The notes beneath the pieces were generated by a model. The model saw only the letters and a list, made by a program, of their open reading frames with translations. It ran no database searches and had not been told where the DNA came from. Source: Ruegeria intermedia (GTDB lineage Bacteria; Pseudomonadota; Alphaproteobacteria; Rhodobacterales; Rhodobacteraceae). Taken from it: a stretch of DNA of 64,000 bases. This document shows, one piece after another, positions 44,774-57,314 of the stretch; the stretch's first letter is position 1, and the number at the start of each line of letters is the position of its first letter. The DNA is taken from assembly GCF_900129345.1 (NCBI RefSeq), contig NZ_FQVK01000003.1:62001-126000 (forward strand), written 5' to 3'. The position numbers and the translations under genes were made by a program.

Positions 44774-45127
44774 ATGCTGAAACACCGCGGTTTTCCCGGC
44801 CGGTTGCCCGGCACCGATTTCCAGTTCACGATTCGGCGCGCAAACCCCAAGGGGGTTACGCCCCTGACGCGGCGCGAGCGGTTCCGTGATCGCAAACCGG
44901 CCGATCGTCGCGCCGACGCGGCTTTCATGGAGGCCCTGTGGGAGCATTTCGGGGATCAGCCGTTCGAACGCGGCAATCTGGATGCCGGCCGTCTGAGCTG
45001 GCTGTTCGGCCGCGAGGTCGTTCCGGCCGAAGACCCGTTTGATCCTGCCAGCTATGACGCGTTGTTGAAAATAGATGTCGATGTTGCGCGGCAGTCATTT
45101 CCCGAAATTTTCGACGGAGCGGCCTAG
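44774..45127 (+). CDS. Hypothetical protein in the pcc cluster
   Basis: A 117-residue soluble, charged protein (MLKHRGFPGRLPGTDFQFTI; later ADAAFMEALWEHFGDQPFER) with no signal peptide, membrane segment or cysteine. I do not recognise it. The ATG at 44774 is preferred; the frame is open to 44681. Codon use looks like its neighbours. A 129-base gap before it contains only a 21-residue-or-shorter open frame at 44647 that I do not call. Confidence 0.65.
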   Translation: MLKHRGFPGRLPGTDFQFTIRRANPKGVTPLTRRERFRDRKPADRRADAAFMEALWEHFGDQPFERGNLDAGRLSWLFGREVVPAEDPFDPASYDALLKIDVDVARQSFPEIFDGAA

Positions 45128-45336
45128 CTGGTGGATCGGCGTTCCACATATCTGACCCACGACCATGCGCGCGGGATGGCCTTGGACGGTCTGCCCGGGG
45201 CCGATGCGCGCGCCGTGAACCTGCAGCATGGATGCCGTCGCTTCGGCGCAAAATCGCGCGCCTGCGCAGCGGATAGGCGGGTTTCAGCCGGAAACCAATT
45301 TGGAAACAATGATCCCTTGGTGAGTAAAATTGTCCA

Positions 45337-45462
45337 ATGCAAGGTGGAGGGGCCGTGCGGCTCGACTTTGCCTGCGTCGCACAAGCACCTACTATTCCGT
45401 ACCCCTTCCTTCCGCGGGCAGGTCGATCCTTCCCAGTTCGACCTGTCCGCGTTTTTCTTTTC
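45337..45462 (+). ncRNA. Candidate small RNA or attenuated leader
   Basis: Predicted from position only: start about 7 bases past TAAAAT, end at the T-run of the 45413-45462 terminator. It is not part of a recognisable riboswitch; I see no cobalamin B12 box. If promoted from further upstream it would instead be the end of the preceding transcript. Confidence 0.35.
45413..45462 (+). terminator. Very strong Rho-independent terminator
   Basis: A 14-bp stem (45413-45426 with 45438-45451, one G-T wobble) with an 11-base loop is followed by TTTTTCTTTTC. Confidence 0.88.
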
Positions 45463-45488
45463 GTCACCGGCGTGTCTTTCGCGGCGAA

Positions 45489-45502
45489 AACCTGCGCAGG
45501 TT
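45489..45502 (+). promoter_or_regulatory. Perfect palindrome AACCTGCGCAGGTT
   Basis: A 14-bp palindrome 90 bases ahead of the small lipoprotein gene and just past the strong terminator; a candidate operator for the promoter that must restart transcription here. Confidence 0.45.
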
Positions 45503-45591
45503 CTGTGCGGGGCAAGTCTGTTATTGAATATCAGGGCCGGTTTCGGGCAACTGAACGGCAGTTCGTCAAGAAACCAGAAGGGGCAGATCGA

Positions 45592-45795
45592 ATGCGAGCT
45601 TCACGAGTCATTCTTGCGTTGGCGGCATGCGCCGGCATCACCGCCTGCGGTGAAACGATCGGAGAACAGGCGATCCTGGGTGGTGGCGTCGGAGCCATCG
45701 GCGCGGCCGTCGTCAGTGCGGACCCGATCGTCGGGGCTGCGGTCGGTGCGGCAGGCAACGTGCTGTACTGCAAAACCCAGAACAACTGTTACTGA
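45592..45795 (+). CDS. Small glycine-zipper lipoprotein
   Basis: A 67-residue protein: signal peptide MRASRVILALAACAGITAC with a lipobox ITAC (C19), then a glycine-zipper stretch AILGGGVGAIGAAVVSADP and VGAAVGAAGNVLYC, ending in CKTQNNCY with two cysteines. It would insert in the outer or inner membrane as an oligomeric lipoprotein. Its function is unknown; the position before pccA suggests conservation as a neighbour, not a metabolic link. Confidence 0.8.
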   Translation: MRASRVILALAACAGITACGETIGEQAILGGGVGAIGAAVVSADPIVGAAVGAAGNVLYCKTQNNCY

Positions 45796-45840
45796 CACCG
45801 ATACCGCGGGGCGCGTGCCGTCTCGCCCATCAATTGACGG

Positions 45841-45880
45841 AACGCCGTTGCGGGGCACCAGCCCGGCAGCGGCGTTTTCG
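45841..45880 (+). terminator. Terminator or attenuator before pccA
   Basis: AACGCCGTTGC (45841-45851) pairs with GCAGCGGCGTT (45866-45876, one G-T wobble), followed by TTCGTCTG. The T-run is short, so partial read-through into pccA is likely; no separate pccA promoter is evident. Confidence 0.6.
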
Positions 45881-45912
45881 TCTGCCCAGAACACCAAGAC
45901 AGAGGACGTTCC

Positions 45913-47958
<2,046 letters not shown>

Positions 47959-48067
47959 AGCCCATGTGTGCCCGCCCGCGAAATAGCTGTTCCGTCACGC
48001 TGCCCGGCATCTGTGCTACGCGCGCGGATGCCGTGGCCGAGGGCGGCGAGCGGGCGGTGATTCCGCG

Positions 48068-48514
48068 TCAGTGCTTCTCGCGCCGTTCTCGGACTTCGCG
48101 CTCGCGCAGGGGGGTCTTGTCGATGGACCGGCTGATCTCGCGCACGCTCCATGGCGTGGGTTTGCGCAGCTTCACCACTCCGTCCTTGTCAACGAAGACC
48201 ATCGCGAACCCGCGCGGGCGCAGTTGCGTCCGGATCGGGGATCGCGCTGAAGGGTCGGTGTCGGTCAGAACGATGACGTCACGCTCTCGCATCATGTCTT
48301 CGCCCTCCTTCAACATCTCGATCTGCTGCTGGAAGCGCGGATCGGCCGGGGTGTCGGCAAACACCACGATGGGCCGGTGGGTCCAGAGAAACTCGCTCAG
48401 CTCGCTGTCGCCGGCGGGGCGGATGAAGGCGTCTTCTTCCGTGGCAGCACCATCGGCCGCGAACGCGGCCAACGGCACAAGTGCGGAAAAAACCAAGGTA
48501 ATCAAGCGTGTCAT
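48068..48514 (-). CDS. DUF4174 domain exported protein
   Basis: A 148-residue secreted protein: signal peptide MTRLITLVFSALVPLAAFA, then a thioredoxin-like DUF4174 domain (WTHRPIVVFADTPADPRFQQ, and RGFAMVFVDKDGVVKLR). The C-terminus is highly charged (REREVRERREKH). DUF4174 is of unknown function; no CxxC redox motif is present. The start is ATG at 48514; the open frame upstream is not conserved. It lies opposite in orientation within the pccA-mutase interval. Confidence 0.83.
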   Translation of the reverse strand: MTRLITLVFSALVPLAAFAADGAATEEDAFIRPAGDSELSEFLWTHRPIVVFADTPADPRFQQQIEMLKEGEDMMRERDVIVLTDTDPSARSPIRTQLRPRGFAMVFVDKDGVVKLRKPTPWSVREISRSIDKTPLREREVRERREKH

Positions 48515-48673
48515 TGCGTCTCCCGTCACGTTGAATATAGCCTTTGTCCCGGCGAATGCGACCGACGAAATGACTTTGGGCTTCAAAAAAGCATGCCCGG
48601 CAGCGCAACGTTCGCGTGATCGTGGCAGGCACCAGTCCAACCGGATGGAGTTGCTCGGCGGCAGGGTGTTGGG

Positions 48674-49485
48674 ATGGAACTGATTCTGCACTGCGGTGCG
48701 CATCGATGCGCCACGACGAGTTTCCAGGGGTTCATGGCTGCAAATGCCCAGGCACTGGAGAGCCAGGGGCTTGTGTACTGGGGGCCTGAGCGCACGCAGT
48801 CCAATGGTCTCAACAGTCTCGACAAACTGACGCCAAAGATCCGCGCGGGTTTGCACCAGGAACTGGATGCGTACATGCGCCAGGGCGTTCGGCAGGTGCT
48901 GATCAGTCAAGAGAACTTTGTCGGTTCCATGGTTCGGAACTTCGCCTACGCATCGCTGTACTCAAATGTACAGGAGCGGGGGCAGCTTCTGGCCCGGGCC
49001 TTTGGCGGACGGGTTTCGAAGATTGCGCTGAACATCAGGTCGCTGGACATGTACTGGGCGTCGGCGGCGGACTATTTGCGCACCCGCAAGAACGAATCGA
49101 CAGAACCCGAACGCTGGCAGCGCATCGCAAACGGCAAGCGGAGTTGGCGCAATGTCATCACGGATCTGGGCCGGGCGTTCCCGGGCATTCCTTTTCTGGT
49201 TTTGCCCTTCGAAGAGTTCTGCGGGCAACAGCGCGCCCAGCTTGAGGTTCTGACCGGTCTGACCGTGCCGGACAAGGGCCGGCGCTTTGCGCTCAACGGC
49301 ACATCCCGGCCGGCCGGGCATGGGCTGAACGCCCAGCAAGCCATGAAGCTGTGCATCGACTATGCCGACGATCTCGACTGGCTGGCCGCGGGCGCCGACG
49401 GCCTTGCCGAATTGATAACCCACACGGGGACACATGATCGCGGGACCGCGCCCGCGCAAACAGAATTGGAAAAGAGGATATCGAC

Positions 49486-49489
<4 letters not shown>
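48674..49489 (+). CDS. Sulfotransferase-like P-loop protein
   Basis: A 271-residue soluble protein. The N-terminus [16 protein letters not shown] resembles the 5'-phosphosulfate-binding P-loop of bacterial sulfotransferases (GxHRxGTT); a later [19 protein letters not shown] would give the 3'-phosphate-binding Arg/Ser. The C-terminal half is not recognisable. Its stop overlaps the mutase start (ATGA), so it is translationally coupled to methylmalonyl-CoA mutase. Activity and acceptor are unknown; a P-loop kinase-like role is possible. Confidence 0.7.
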
Positions 49490-51612
<2,123 letters not shown>

Positions 51613-51622
51613 ACTGGGACTT

Positions 51623-51700
51623 GGGGGGCTGTCTGCCCCCTCTGCACGAAGCCTGCGGCTTCGTGCATTCACCCCCGAGGATATTTGGGGCCAGATGAAG
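51623..51700 (+). repeat. Palindromic intergenic element after mcm
   Basis: Three consecutive stem-loops: GGGGG/CCCCC (51624-51640), a perfect 9-bp GCACGAAGC-CTGCG-GCTTCGTGC (51644-51666), and CCCC-GAGGATATTT-GGGG followed by CCAGATGAAG. The last block resembles a dispersed intergenic repeat I recall from Roseobacter genomes (CCCCCGAGGATATTT...GGCCAGATGAAG). It probably also terminates mcm transcription. Confidence 0.65.
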
Positions 51701-51768
51701 TGTCGGGGTCTGGCGGTTCGTGGTATCGAGTGGGGATGAGGTCAGGGCTGGAAGGTGGAGGCTCGGTC

Positions 51769-52371
51769 ATGGAACTGGATCATCTTGCGGTGGCCGCCGC
51801 GACGCTGGAAGAGGCCGTGGCCCATGTGGAGCAAGCGCTGGGCGTGAAGATGGCGCCGGGCGGCAAGCACGCGGCGTTCGGTACGCACAACTATCTGCTT
51901 GGATTGGACGAAGGCCTTTATCTTGAGGCGATTGCGACAGACCCGCAAGCCCCCGATCCCGGGCGGCCGCGTTGGTTTGATCTGGATCGGTTCGCAGGGC
52001 CGCCCAAGCTGAGCAACTGGATCTGTCGGGTTTCCGATTTGTTGGCCGATCTGGATGCGTTTCCGGTTGATGTGGGGCAGGTCCATGACCTTGAACGGGG
52101 CGCCTTGCGGTGGAAGATGGCCGTTCCAGAATCGGGCCGGTTGCCTTTTGACAATCTGTTTCCGGCGCTGATCCAGTGGCAGGGCGATCTGCATCCGGCG
52201 GGGATGCTGCAAGCCAGCGGGTGCCGTCTTCGACGGTTGGTCGTCTTTCACCCCGACGCGCTGACGATGGCGCGGTTGCTGGGCCAGATGGATCGGGTTG
52301 TTTTCGACACGGGGCCGGCTGCGTTGCGGGCCGAGTTCGATACGCCCCATGGTGTGCGGGTTCTGGAATGA
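51769..52371 (+). CDS. VOC family (glyoxalase-like) protein
   Basis: A 200-residue protein of the vicinal-oxygen-chelate superfamily, Glyoxalase_3-like: MELDHLAVAAATLEEAVAHV begins the first beta-alpha-beta module, with GGKHAAFGTHNYLLGL and EAIATDPQAPDPGRPRWFDL following. It is a single-chain two-module protein with unknown substrate. It is translationally coupled to the acetyltransferase (ATGA overlap). The start at 51769 follows GGAGGCTCGGTC. Confidence 0.88.
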   Translation: MELDHLAVAAATLEEAVAHVEQALGVKMAPGGKHAAFGTHNYLLGLDEGLYLEAIATDPQAPDPGRPRWFDLDRFAGPPKLSNWICRVSDLLADLDAFPVDVGQVHDLERGALRWKMAVPESGRLPFDNLFPALIQWQGDLHPAGMLQASGCRLRRLVVFHPDALTMARLLGQMDRVVFDTGPAALRAEFDTPHGVRVLE

Positions 52372-52856
52372 TCATCCGACCGGCGCGGACCCGTGACGCG
52401 GTGGAAATCGCGGGGATCTTCAATCGGGTGGTTCGGGATACCTTGGTGACCTTTACGACCCAAGAGCGCAGCCCCGCCAGTATTGCCGAGGACATCGCCG
52501 CGCGAGGGCCCGCGTTCCAGGTTGCCGAATGGCAGAACCGGGTGGTCGGGTTTGCCACTTATGGTCAGTTTCGCACCGGTCCCGGCTATGACGCCACGCG
52601 CGAACATACGATCATGTTGGACCCGCAGGCGCAGGGGCAGGGGGGCGGCCGAAGATTGATGGAGGCCTTGGAACAGGTCGCGCGGGCGGACGGGGCTCAT
52701 GTTCTGGTTGCCGGGATCTCGGCCGAGAATCCCGCGGCGGTTTCCTTTCATTCGGCTTTGGGGTTCACGCAGGTCGGGCGTATGCCCGAGGTGGGGTACA
52801 AATGGGGCCGATGGCTGGATCTTGTTCTTATGCAGAAAATTCTTGGTCCGGAATGA
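52368..52856 (+). CDS. GNAT N-acetyltransferase (phosphinothricin-type)
   Basis: A 162-residue GNAT protein. The acetyl-CoA site is DPQAQGQGGGRRLMEALEQ; the N-terminal IRPARTRDAVEIAGIFNRVV and the C-terminal HSALGFTQVGRMPEVGYKWG are typical of the Bar/Pat/MnaT group, which acetylates methionine derivatives or phosphinothricin. It overlaps the VOC gene by 4 bases. Confidence 0.92.
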   Translation: MIIRPARTRDAVEIAGIFNRVVRDTLVTFTTQERSPASIAEDIAARGPAFQVAEWQNRVVGFATYGQFRTGPGYDATREHTIMLDPQAQGQGGGRRLMEALEQVARADGAHVLVAGISAENPAAVSFHSALGFTQVGRMPEVGYKWGRWLDLVLMQKILGPE

Positions 52857-52901
52857 TTGGTCGCACCTGACAGTCCGGTTCGGGCGCGCTAGGGTGCGCC
52901 C

Positions 52902-53582
52902 ATGTCGATCTGGTCCCGCATCTCCGAGGCGCTGAGCGCGCTGGCCAAGGGCGAAAGCCTGGCAACGGTTTTCGAAAGGCTGCGCACGCCGCTCGAAAAG
53001 TCCGTGGCCTTCGCCATCGCGGTGATCGCGCTGGGGGCGAAGATGGCCAAGGCCGACGGGCAAGTGACCCGCGACGAAGTCGCGGCCTTTCGCGAGGTAT
53101 TCCGCATTCCGCCCGAAGAGGAGGCAGGCGCCGCCCGCGTCTTCAACCTGGCCCGTCAGGACGTGGCCGGTTATCAGGAATATGCCCGCAAGATCGCGCG
53201 GATGTTCTCCGAGGACAGCACGACCCTGTGCGACCTGATGGAAGGGTTGTTCCATATCGCCATGGCCGACGGGTTCTATCACCCCAACGAAAACCGGTTT
53301 CTCGAGGATGTGGCCCGGATCTTCGGTCAGTCCGAGGCGCAGTTCAAGGCACTGCGCGCCCGGTTCGTGCCCGATGCGCCCAAGGATCCCTATACGATTC
53401 TGGGGGTCACCCCGGACACGCCCTTGCCCGAGATCCGCAAGGTCTGGCGCAAGCTGGTGCGGGACACCCATCCCGACGCCATGATGGCGCGCGGGGTGCC
53501 CGAAGAAGCGATTCGTCTGGCCGAAAAGAAGATGATCGACATCAACCGCGCCTGGGACGAAATCAACGGCGCGCGGGCCTGA
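52902..53582 (+). CDS. TerB/DnaJ-domain co-chaperone (DjlA-like)
   Basis: A 226-residue protein with an N-terminal TerB-like helical domain (~30-150: AFAIAVIALGAKMAKADGQV, LFHIAMADGFYHPNENRFLE) and a C-terminal J domain (~160-226: DPYTILGVTPDTPLPEIRKV with HPD in RDTHPDAM). It stimulates DnaK ATPase by family knowledge. There is no membrane anchor, unlike E. coli DjlA. It is followed after 4 bases by the nuclease/phosphatase gene. Confidence 0.93.
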   Translation: MSIWSRISEALSALAKGESLATVFERLRTPLEKSVAFAIAVIALGAKMAKADGQVTRDEVAAFREVFRIPPEEEAGAARVFNLARQDVAGYQEYARKIARMFSEDSTTLCDLMEGLFHIAMADGFYHPNENRFLEDVARIFGQSEAQFKALRARFVPDAPKDPYTILGVTPDTPLPEIRKVWRKLVRDTHPDAMMARGVPEEAIRLAEKKMIDINRAWDEINGARA

Positions 53583-53586
53583 GGCA

Positions 53587-54600
53587 ATGCGGCTGGCGAC
53601 CTACAACATCGAATGGTTCGCCAAACTGTTCGACCGCGACGACAAGCTGGTCGTCGATGACAGCTGGTCGGGGCGGCGCAACGTCACCAAGGCACAGCAG
53701 GTCGAGGCCATCGCGACGGTTTTGACGGCGATCGACGCGGATGCCATGCTGATCGTCGAGGCGCCCAATACCGGCAGCAGCCAGAACACCGTGCGCGCCC
53801 TGCAGGAATTTGCCGAGGTGTTCGACCTGCGCATCTCGCGGGCGGTGATGGGTTTCCCGAATGACACCCATCAGGAACTGGCCCTGATGTACGATCCAGA
53901 CAAGCTGAGCGCCCGCCACGACCCGATCGGAGACCGCGAGACCGACGGGTTTGCCGGCGACGCGCCTCGGTTCGACGGTGAATTCCGCATCGACCTGGAC
54001 ATCGACGCGACCGAGGACATCGTCCGGTTTTCGAAACCGCCGGTGGAACTGGCTGTCAAGACGGCGGGCGGGTTCGAGTTTCGGATGATCGGCGCGCATC
54101 TGAAATCCAAGGCGCCGCATGGGGCGGACACGGCTGAGCAGGCGATGCGGATTTCGATTGCCAATCGTCGCAAGCAGTTGGCCCAGGCGGTGTGGCTGTC
54201 GCATCGCGTCCGGGCGCATCTGGCCGCGCATGAACCGGTAATTCTGCTGGGTGATCTGAATGATGGGCCCGGGCTGGACGAGTTCGAAAACCTGTTCGGG
54301 CGATCCTCGGTCGAGATTCTGTTGCAGACCGGTCTGTACGACCCCCACGCGGCCCAGGCCTGCCGGCGCCGGCCGGGGTGGATTCCGTCGACCGCCCGCT
54401 TTCCGCGGCCCGAAGAGGGCCAATATCTTGAGGCGCTGCTGGACTACATCATGGTCAGCCCCGATCTGAAGGCACGCGGTCCGGTCTGGCGCATCTGGCA
54501 TCCGATGCGGGACGAGCATTGCTGGAGCGTTCCCGAATTGCGCGACGCCCTGGTCACCGCGTCCGACCATCTTCCGGTCACTCTGGATATCGACCTCTAG
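53587..54600 (+). CDS. Endonuclease/exonuclease/phosphatase family protein
   Basis: A 337-residue cytoplasmic protein of the EEP fold. Motifs: RLATYNIEWFAKLF (N), LIVEAPNTGSSQN (E in the metal site), LGDLNDGPGLDEFENLFG, and the C-terminal SDHLPVTLDIDL (catalytic Asp-His). The substrate (DNA, RNA or phospho-compound) is unknown. No signal peptide. It is co-transcribed with the DjlA-like gene. Confidence 0.92.
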   Translation: MRLATYNIEWFAKLFDRDDKLVVDDSWSGRRNVTKAQQVEAIATVLTAIDADAMLIVEAPNTGSSQNTVRALQEFAEVFDLRISRAVMGFPNDTHQELALMYDPDKLSARHDPIGDRETDGFAGDAPRFDGEFRIDLDIDATEDIVRFSKPPVELAVKTAGGFEFRMIGAHLKSKAPHGADTAEQAMRISIANRRKQLAQAVWLSHRVRAHLAAHEPVILLGDLNDGPGLDEFENLFGRSSVEILLQTGLYDPHAAQACRRRPGWIPSTARFPRPEEGQYLEALLDYIMVSPDLKARGPVWRIWHPMRDEHCWSVPELRDALVTASDHLPVTLDIDL

Positions 54601-54638
54601 CCCTTTCAACCTGATCGTCCGCCCCTTATCTTTGACGC

Positions 54639-55022
54639 ATGAAGCATCTTGTTCTGACCGTTTCGCTTGCGCTGGCTGCCCTGCCTGCCGCCGCGCAGGA
54701 GCCGCAAGGCAAATCCCTGATGGAGCAGGGGGCCGAATTGTTTTTTGAGGGGTTGCGCCAGGAACTGGAGCCGGCGCTGGAGGATCTGCGCGACCTGGCC
54801 GACCAGTTCGGCCCGGCGATGCAGTCCTTCCTGCAGGAAATGGGCCCGGCGCTGGCCGAACTGGCGGCACAGGTTCAGGATTGGAGCGCCTATGAAGCGC
54901 CCGAGATGCTGCCCAATGGCGACATCATCATCCGCAAGAAGCCCCAGCCGTCTGTGCCGGACAGTCCCGCACCCAAGGCCGAGGAAGACCGACCCGAGGG
55001 CGAAGACGTCACGGATATCTGA
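54639..55022 (+). CDS. Exported acidic helical protein, unknown
   Basis: A 127-residue secreted protein: signal peptide to PAAAQ (residue ~19), then acidic amphipathic helices (LFFEGLRQELEPALEDLRDL, MQSFLQEMGPALAELAAQVQ), then NGDIIIRKKPQPSVP and a Pro/Glu/Asp-rich tail. This short family is common in Rhodobacterales and is often misnamed AAA+ family ATPase; no ATPase motif is present. Function unknown. Confidence 0.83.
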   Translation: MKHLVLTVSLALAALPAAAQEPQGKSLMEQGAELFFEGLRQELEPALEDLRDLADQFGPAMQSFLQEMGPALAELAAQVQDWSAYEAPEMLPNGDIIIRKKPQPSVPDSPAPKAEEDRPEGEDVTDI

Positions 55023-55031
55023 CCGCCCGGG

Positions 55032-56573
55032 TCATTTCTGGATGATGACGCGCGGTTCGGATTTCAACGCATCGGCCAGCGAGTTGAACCGCGCCTCGGC
55101 GACCTCGTTGAACAGCGGGCTGAGCGAACCGGGCAGATACAGTTCAAGCTCGCGTTTCTTTGGGTAGAACCGCAGCTTGCCGATGGCCGCGTCATTCTGC
55201 ATCCACAGCATTGCCCCGAACCGCATGGCCTTGCCCAGGATTTCGGCCTGTTTCTGGTCTTTCTCGTCCAGCAGGTCATAGAGAGGTGCGAACCGGTTGC
55301 CGTGGCGTTTGTTGCGGTATCTGTGCTGCAAGGCCAGGCCGATGAACACACGTTCCGAATGTTTCAGCCCGCCAAGATTGGCGCGGGTCACGTTGTCAAA
55401 GCAGACCTCGGCCCGATAATCGGGGTGCGCGCGCCAACTGACGTCATGCAGCAGACAGGCGGCTTTGACCAACCGGATCCGGGATTCCGGCGCCGAACGA
55501 AACAGCGGCATCACGAAATCGAACAGGTGGCGGCCGAACCCCGGGAGTCGGGCGTCCTTCTGTTCGGAAAACCGGCAGGCCTCGATCAGCGGGTCCCGGT
55601 CGCGCAGGATCTGGGGCATCTGTTCATACAGCAGCCCTTCGCGGATGCCATAGCTGGATATGGCGATATCCTTGGGTTTGAAGGTGCGGATCAGGCGCGA
55701 CAGCACATCCATCGCATAGGGAACCAGCGCCATGCGCGAGGCCGACACCCCGGCCCGCGACCGCAGCTTTTCGGCATCGTTTCTTTCGATGAACTTGATC
55801 GTCTCGCGGACCTGCTTGGTGGTCATGCGGTATTCGTGCAGCACGTTCAGCGGATAGCCGCGGCGCAGCATGTCCAGTCGCGCAAAGGCCCGCCAACTGC
55901 CCCCCACCAGGAACAGCCGGTCGCGCTGCGGCCCCAGCTTGTCGCGCAGTGCTTCCATGGTTTCCTTGATATGTGCCTTGCGTGCCCGCCGCCCGCCCTT
56001 GATCTCGCGCAGCTTCAGCGGCCCCAGGGGCGAGGTCACGCAGCGCCCGACCGAGTTGCCGCCGATCTCGGCCAGTTCCATCGAGGCGCCGCCGATGTCG
56101 CAGATCAGCCCGTAGGCGCCGGGCCAGCCCAGCAGGACGCCCTGGGCGGACAGCCGGGCCTCTTCCTCGCCGTCGATGACCGACACGTGCAGCCCGGTCT
56201 CGGCCCGGACCTGGTCGCAGAATTCGGGGCCGTCCTTTGCCTCGCGCACGGCGGCGGTGGCCACCACATGAAGACCGGGCAGGTTCAGATCGCGCGACAG
56301 GTGTTCGAACCGGCGCAGGGCGGCCAGCGCACGTTCGCGCCCGCGCGGGTTCAAACGCCCGGTTTCCGCAAGTCCGGCGCCCAGTTCGCACATCACCTTT
56401 TCGTTGTAGAAATAGGCCGGAGAGCGCGCCGCGCCGTCAAAGATCACCATCCGAACCGAGTTCGACCCGACATCGACCACCCCGACCCGCGAAAGGTCGC
56501 GAATCCCCGGGTCGTCGAACAATGGTCTTCCGAATGATCCCCAATCCGGAATCGTGGCTGTGATCTGTTCCAT
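55032..56573 (-). CDS. Ppx/GppA family exopolyphosphatase/ppGpp-related phosphatase
   Basis: A 513-residue sugar-kinase/actin-fold phosphatase. Motifs: VGVVDVGSNSVRMVIFDGAA (phosphate 1), VVATAAVREAKDG, CDIGGASMELAEI (phosphate 2), and a C-terminal HD-like region (KAACLLHDVSWRAHPDYRAE). It hydrolyses polyphosphate or pppGpp (family knowledge). It is the last of the AI-2E transporter-hdaA-ppx operon; the ppk often found with ppx is not present in this window. Confidence 0.9.
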   Translation of the reverse strand: MEQITATIPDWGSFGRPLFDDPGIRDLSRVGVVDVGSNSVRMVIFDGAARSPAYFYNEKVMCELGAGLAETGRLNPRGRERALAALRRFEHLSRDLNLPGLHVVATAAVREAKDGPEFCDQVRAETGLHVSVIDGEEEARLSAQGVLLGWPGAYGLICDIGGASMELAEIGGNSVGRCVTSPLGPLKLREIKGGRRARKAHIKETMEALRDKLGPQRDRLFLVGGSWRAFARLDMLRRGYPLNVLHEYRMTTKQVRETIKFIERNDAEKLRSRAGVSASRMALVPYAMDVLSRLIRTFKPKDIAISSYGIREGLLYEQMPQILRDRDPLIEACRFSEQKDARLPGFGRHLFDFVMPLFRSAPESRIRLVKAACLLHDVSWRAHPDYRAEVCFDNVTRANLGGLKHSERVFIGLALQHRYRNKRHGNRFAPLYDLLDEKDQKQAEILGKAMRFGAMLWMQNDAAIGKLRFYPKKRELELYLPGSLSPLFNEVAEARFNSLADALKSEPRVIIQK

Positions 56574-56624
56574 GCCCTTCCCCAGGCCCCTTTCTGCGCA
56601 GGATGCGAAATCAGACCCAAGCGG

Positions 56625-57314
56625 TCAATCGCCGGTGACGGTTTCGTCGACGTCCTTGTTCAACACGCGGACGGCTAGCGCCCGTGTGATCTCGCGCTTT
56701 TCCATCAGGGCGACGTGATCCAATTGGGCCACGACCTCGGCGGCGGTCTCGAACCGGCGGTCCATGTGCTTGACCAGATAGGCGATCACCTCGGGGCCGG
56801 GGTTCAGTTGACGGTCCACGAACAGCTTGGCCAGAACCGCGCACAGCAGTGCATCGTCGGGCGGGTCCAGGGCCACGTGATGCGCGCCCTCGACCCGGCT
56901 TTGCAGATCGGCCAGCGGCAGTTCCCAGAACTTGGGCGCCAACCGTCCGGTCATCAGCAGCGCGTGCCCCTCTGCCAGCACGAGGTTGTGCAGGTGAAAC
57001 AAGGTTTTCTGCTGTTCGATGTCGCCCGCGATCATCGGCACGTCCTCAACCGCGACCGGTGCCTGCGCCAGGGCGGGCACCAAATCGTGGCGCAGGTCTG
57101 CCGCTGACACGATCCGCCCACCGGTTTCCGCCGCCCAGACATGGGCCAGATGGGTCTTGCCGGACCCGGCCGGGCCGGACAGGACCAGCTTGTTGCCTGG
57201 CCATGAATTGGCCGAGATCATCGCCACCGCCAGCGCATTGGCGGGTGACACAAAGAAATCCTCGCGCCCCAGCGCGGTCTTGGCTGGAAGATCGAAACTC
57301 AGTTGTCTGGCCAT
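56625..57314 (-). CDS. hdaA: DnaA-related regulatory inactivation protein HdaA
   Basis: A 229-residue AAA+ protein related to DnaA domain III; with the beta clamp it promotes hydrolysis of DnaA-ATP. The N-terminal QLSFDLP (4-10) is the clamp-binding motif, Walker A is GPAGSGKT (47-54), and Walker B/DnaA-like VAVEDVPMI follows. There is no DNA-binding domain IV. Directly adjacent to the AI-2E gene (no gap) and 51 bases ahead of ppx. Confidence 0.93.
   Translation of the reverse strand: MARQLSFDLPAKTALGREDFFVSPANALAVAMISANSWPGNKLVLSGPAGSGKTHLAHVWAAETGGRIVSAADLRHDLVPALAQAPVAVEDVPMIAGDIEQQKTLFHLHNLVLAEGHALLMTGRLAPKFWELPLADLQSRVEGAHHVALDPPDDALLCAVLAKLFVDRQLNPGPEVIAYLVKHMDRRFETAAEVVAQLDHVALMEKREITRALAVRVLNKDVDETVTGD

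Larger units (their letters stand above)
45128..45591 (+). other. 464-bp non-coding stretch with candidate small RNA
   Basis: No protein gene seen. It holds a promoter-like TTGGAA (45300-45305), 19-base spacer, TAAAAT (45325-45330); a very strong terminator (45413-45462); and downstream a perfect 14-bp palindrome AACCTGCGCAGGTT (45489-45502) ahead of the lipoprotein gene. The stretch between promoter and terminator is a candidate ~125-nt RNA. Confidence 0.5.

Noticed and set aside
48515-49485. Cobalamin riboswitch ahead of methylmalonyl-CoA mutase
   Set aside because: No B12 box or matching stem pattern; the region codes for the sulfotransferase-like protein.
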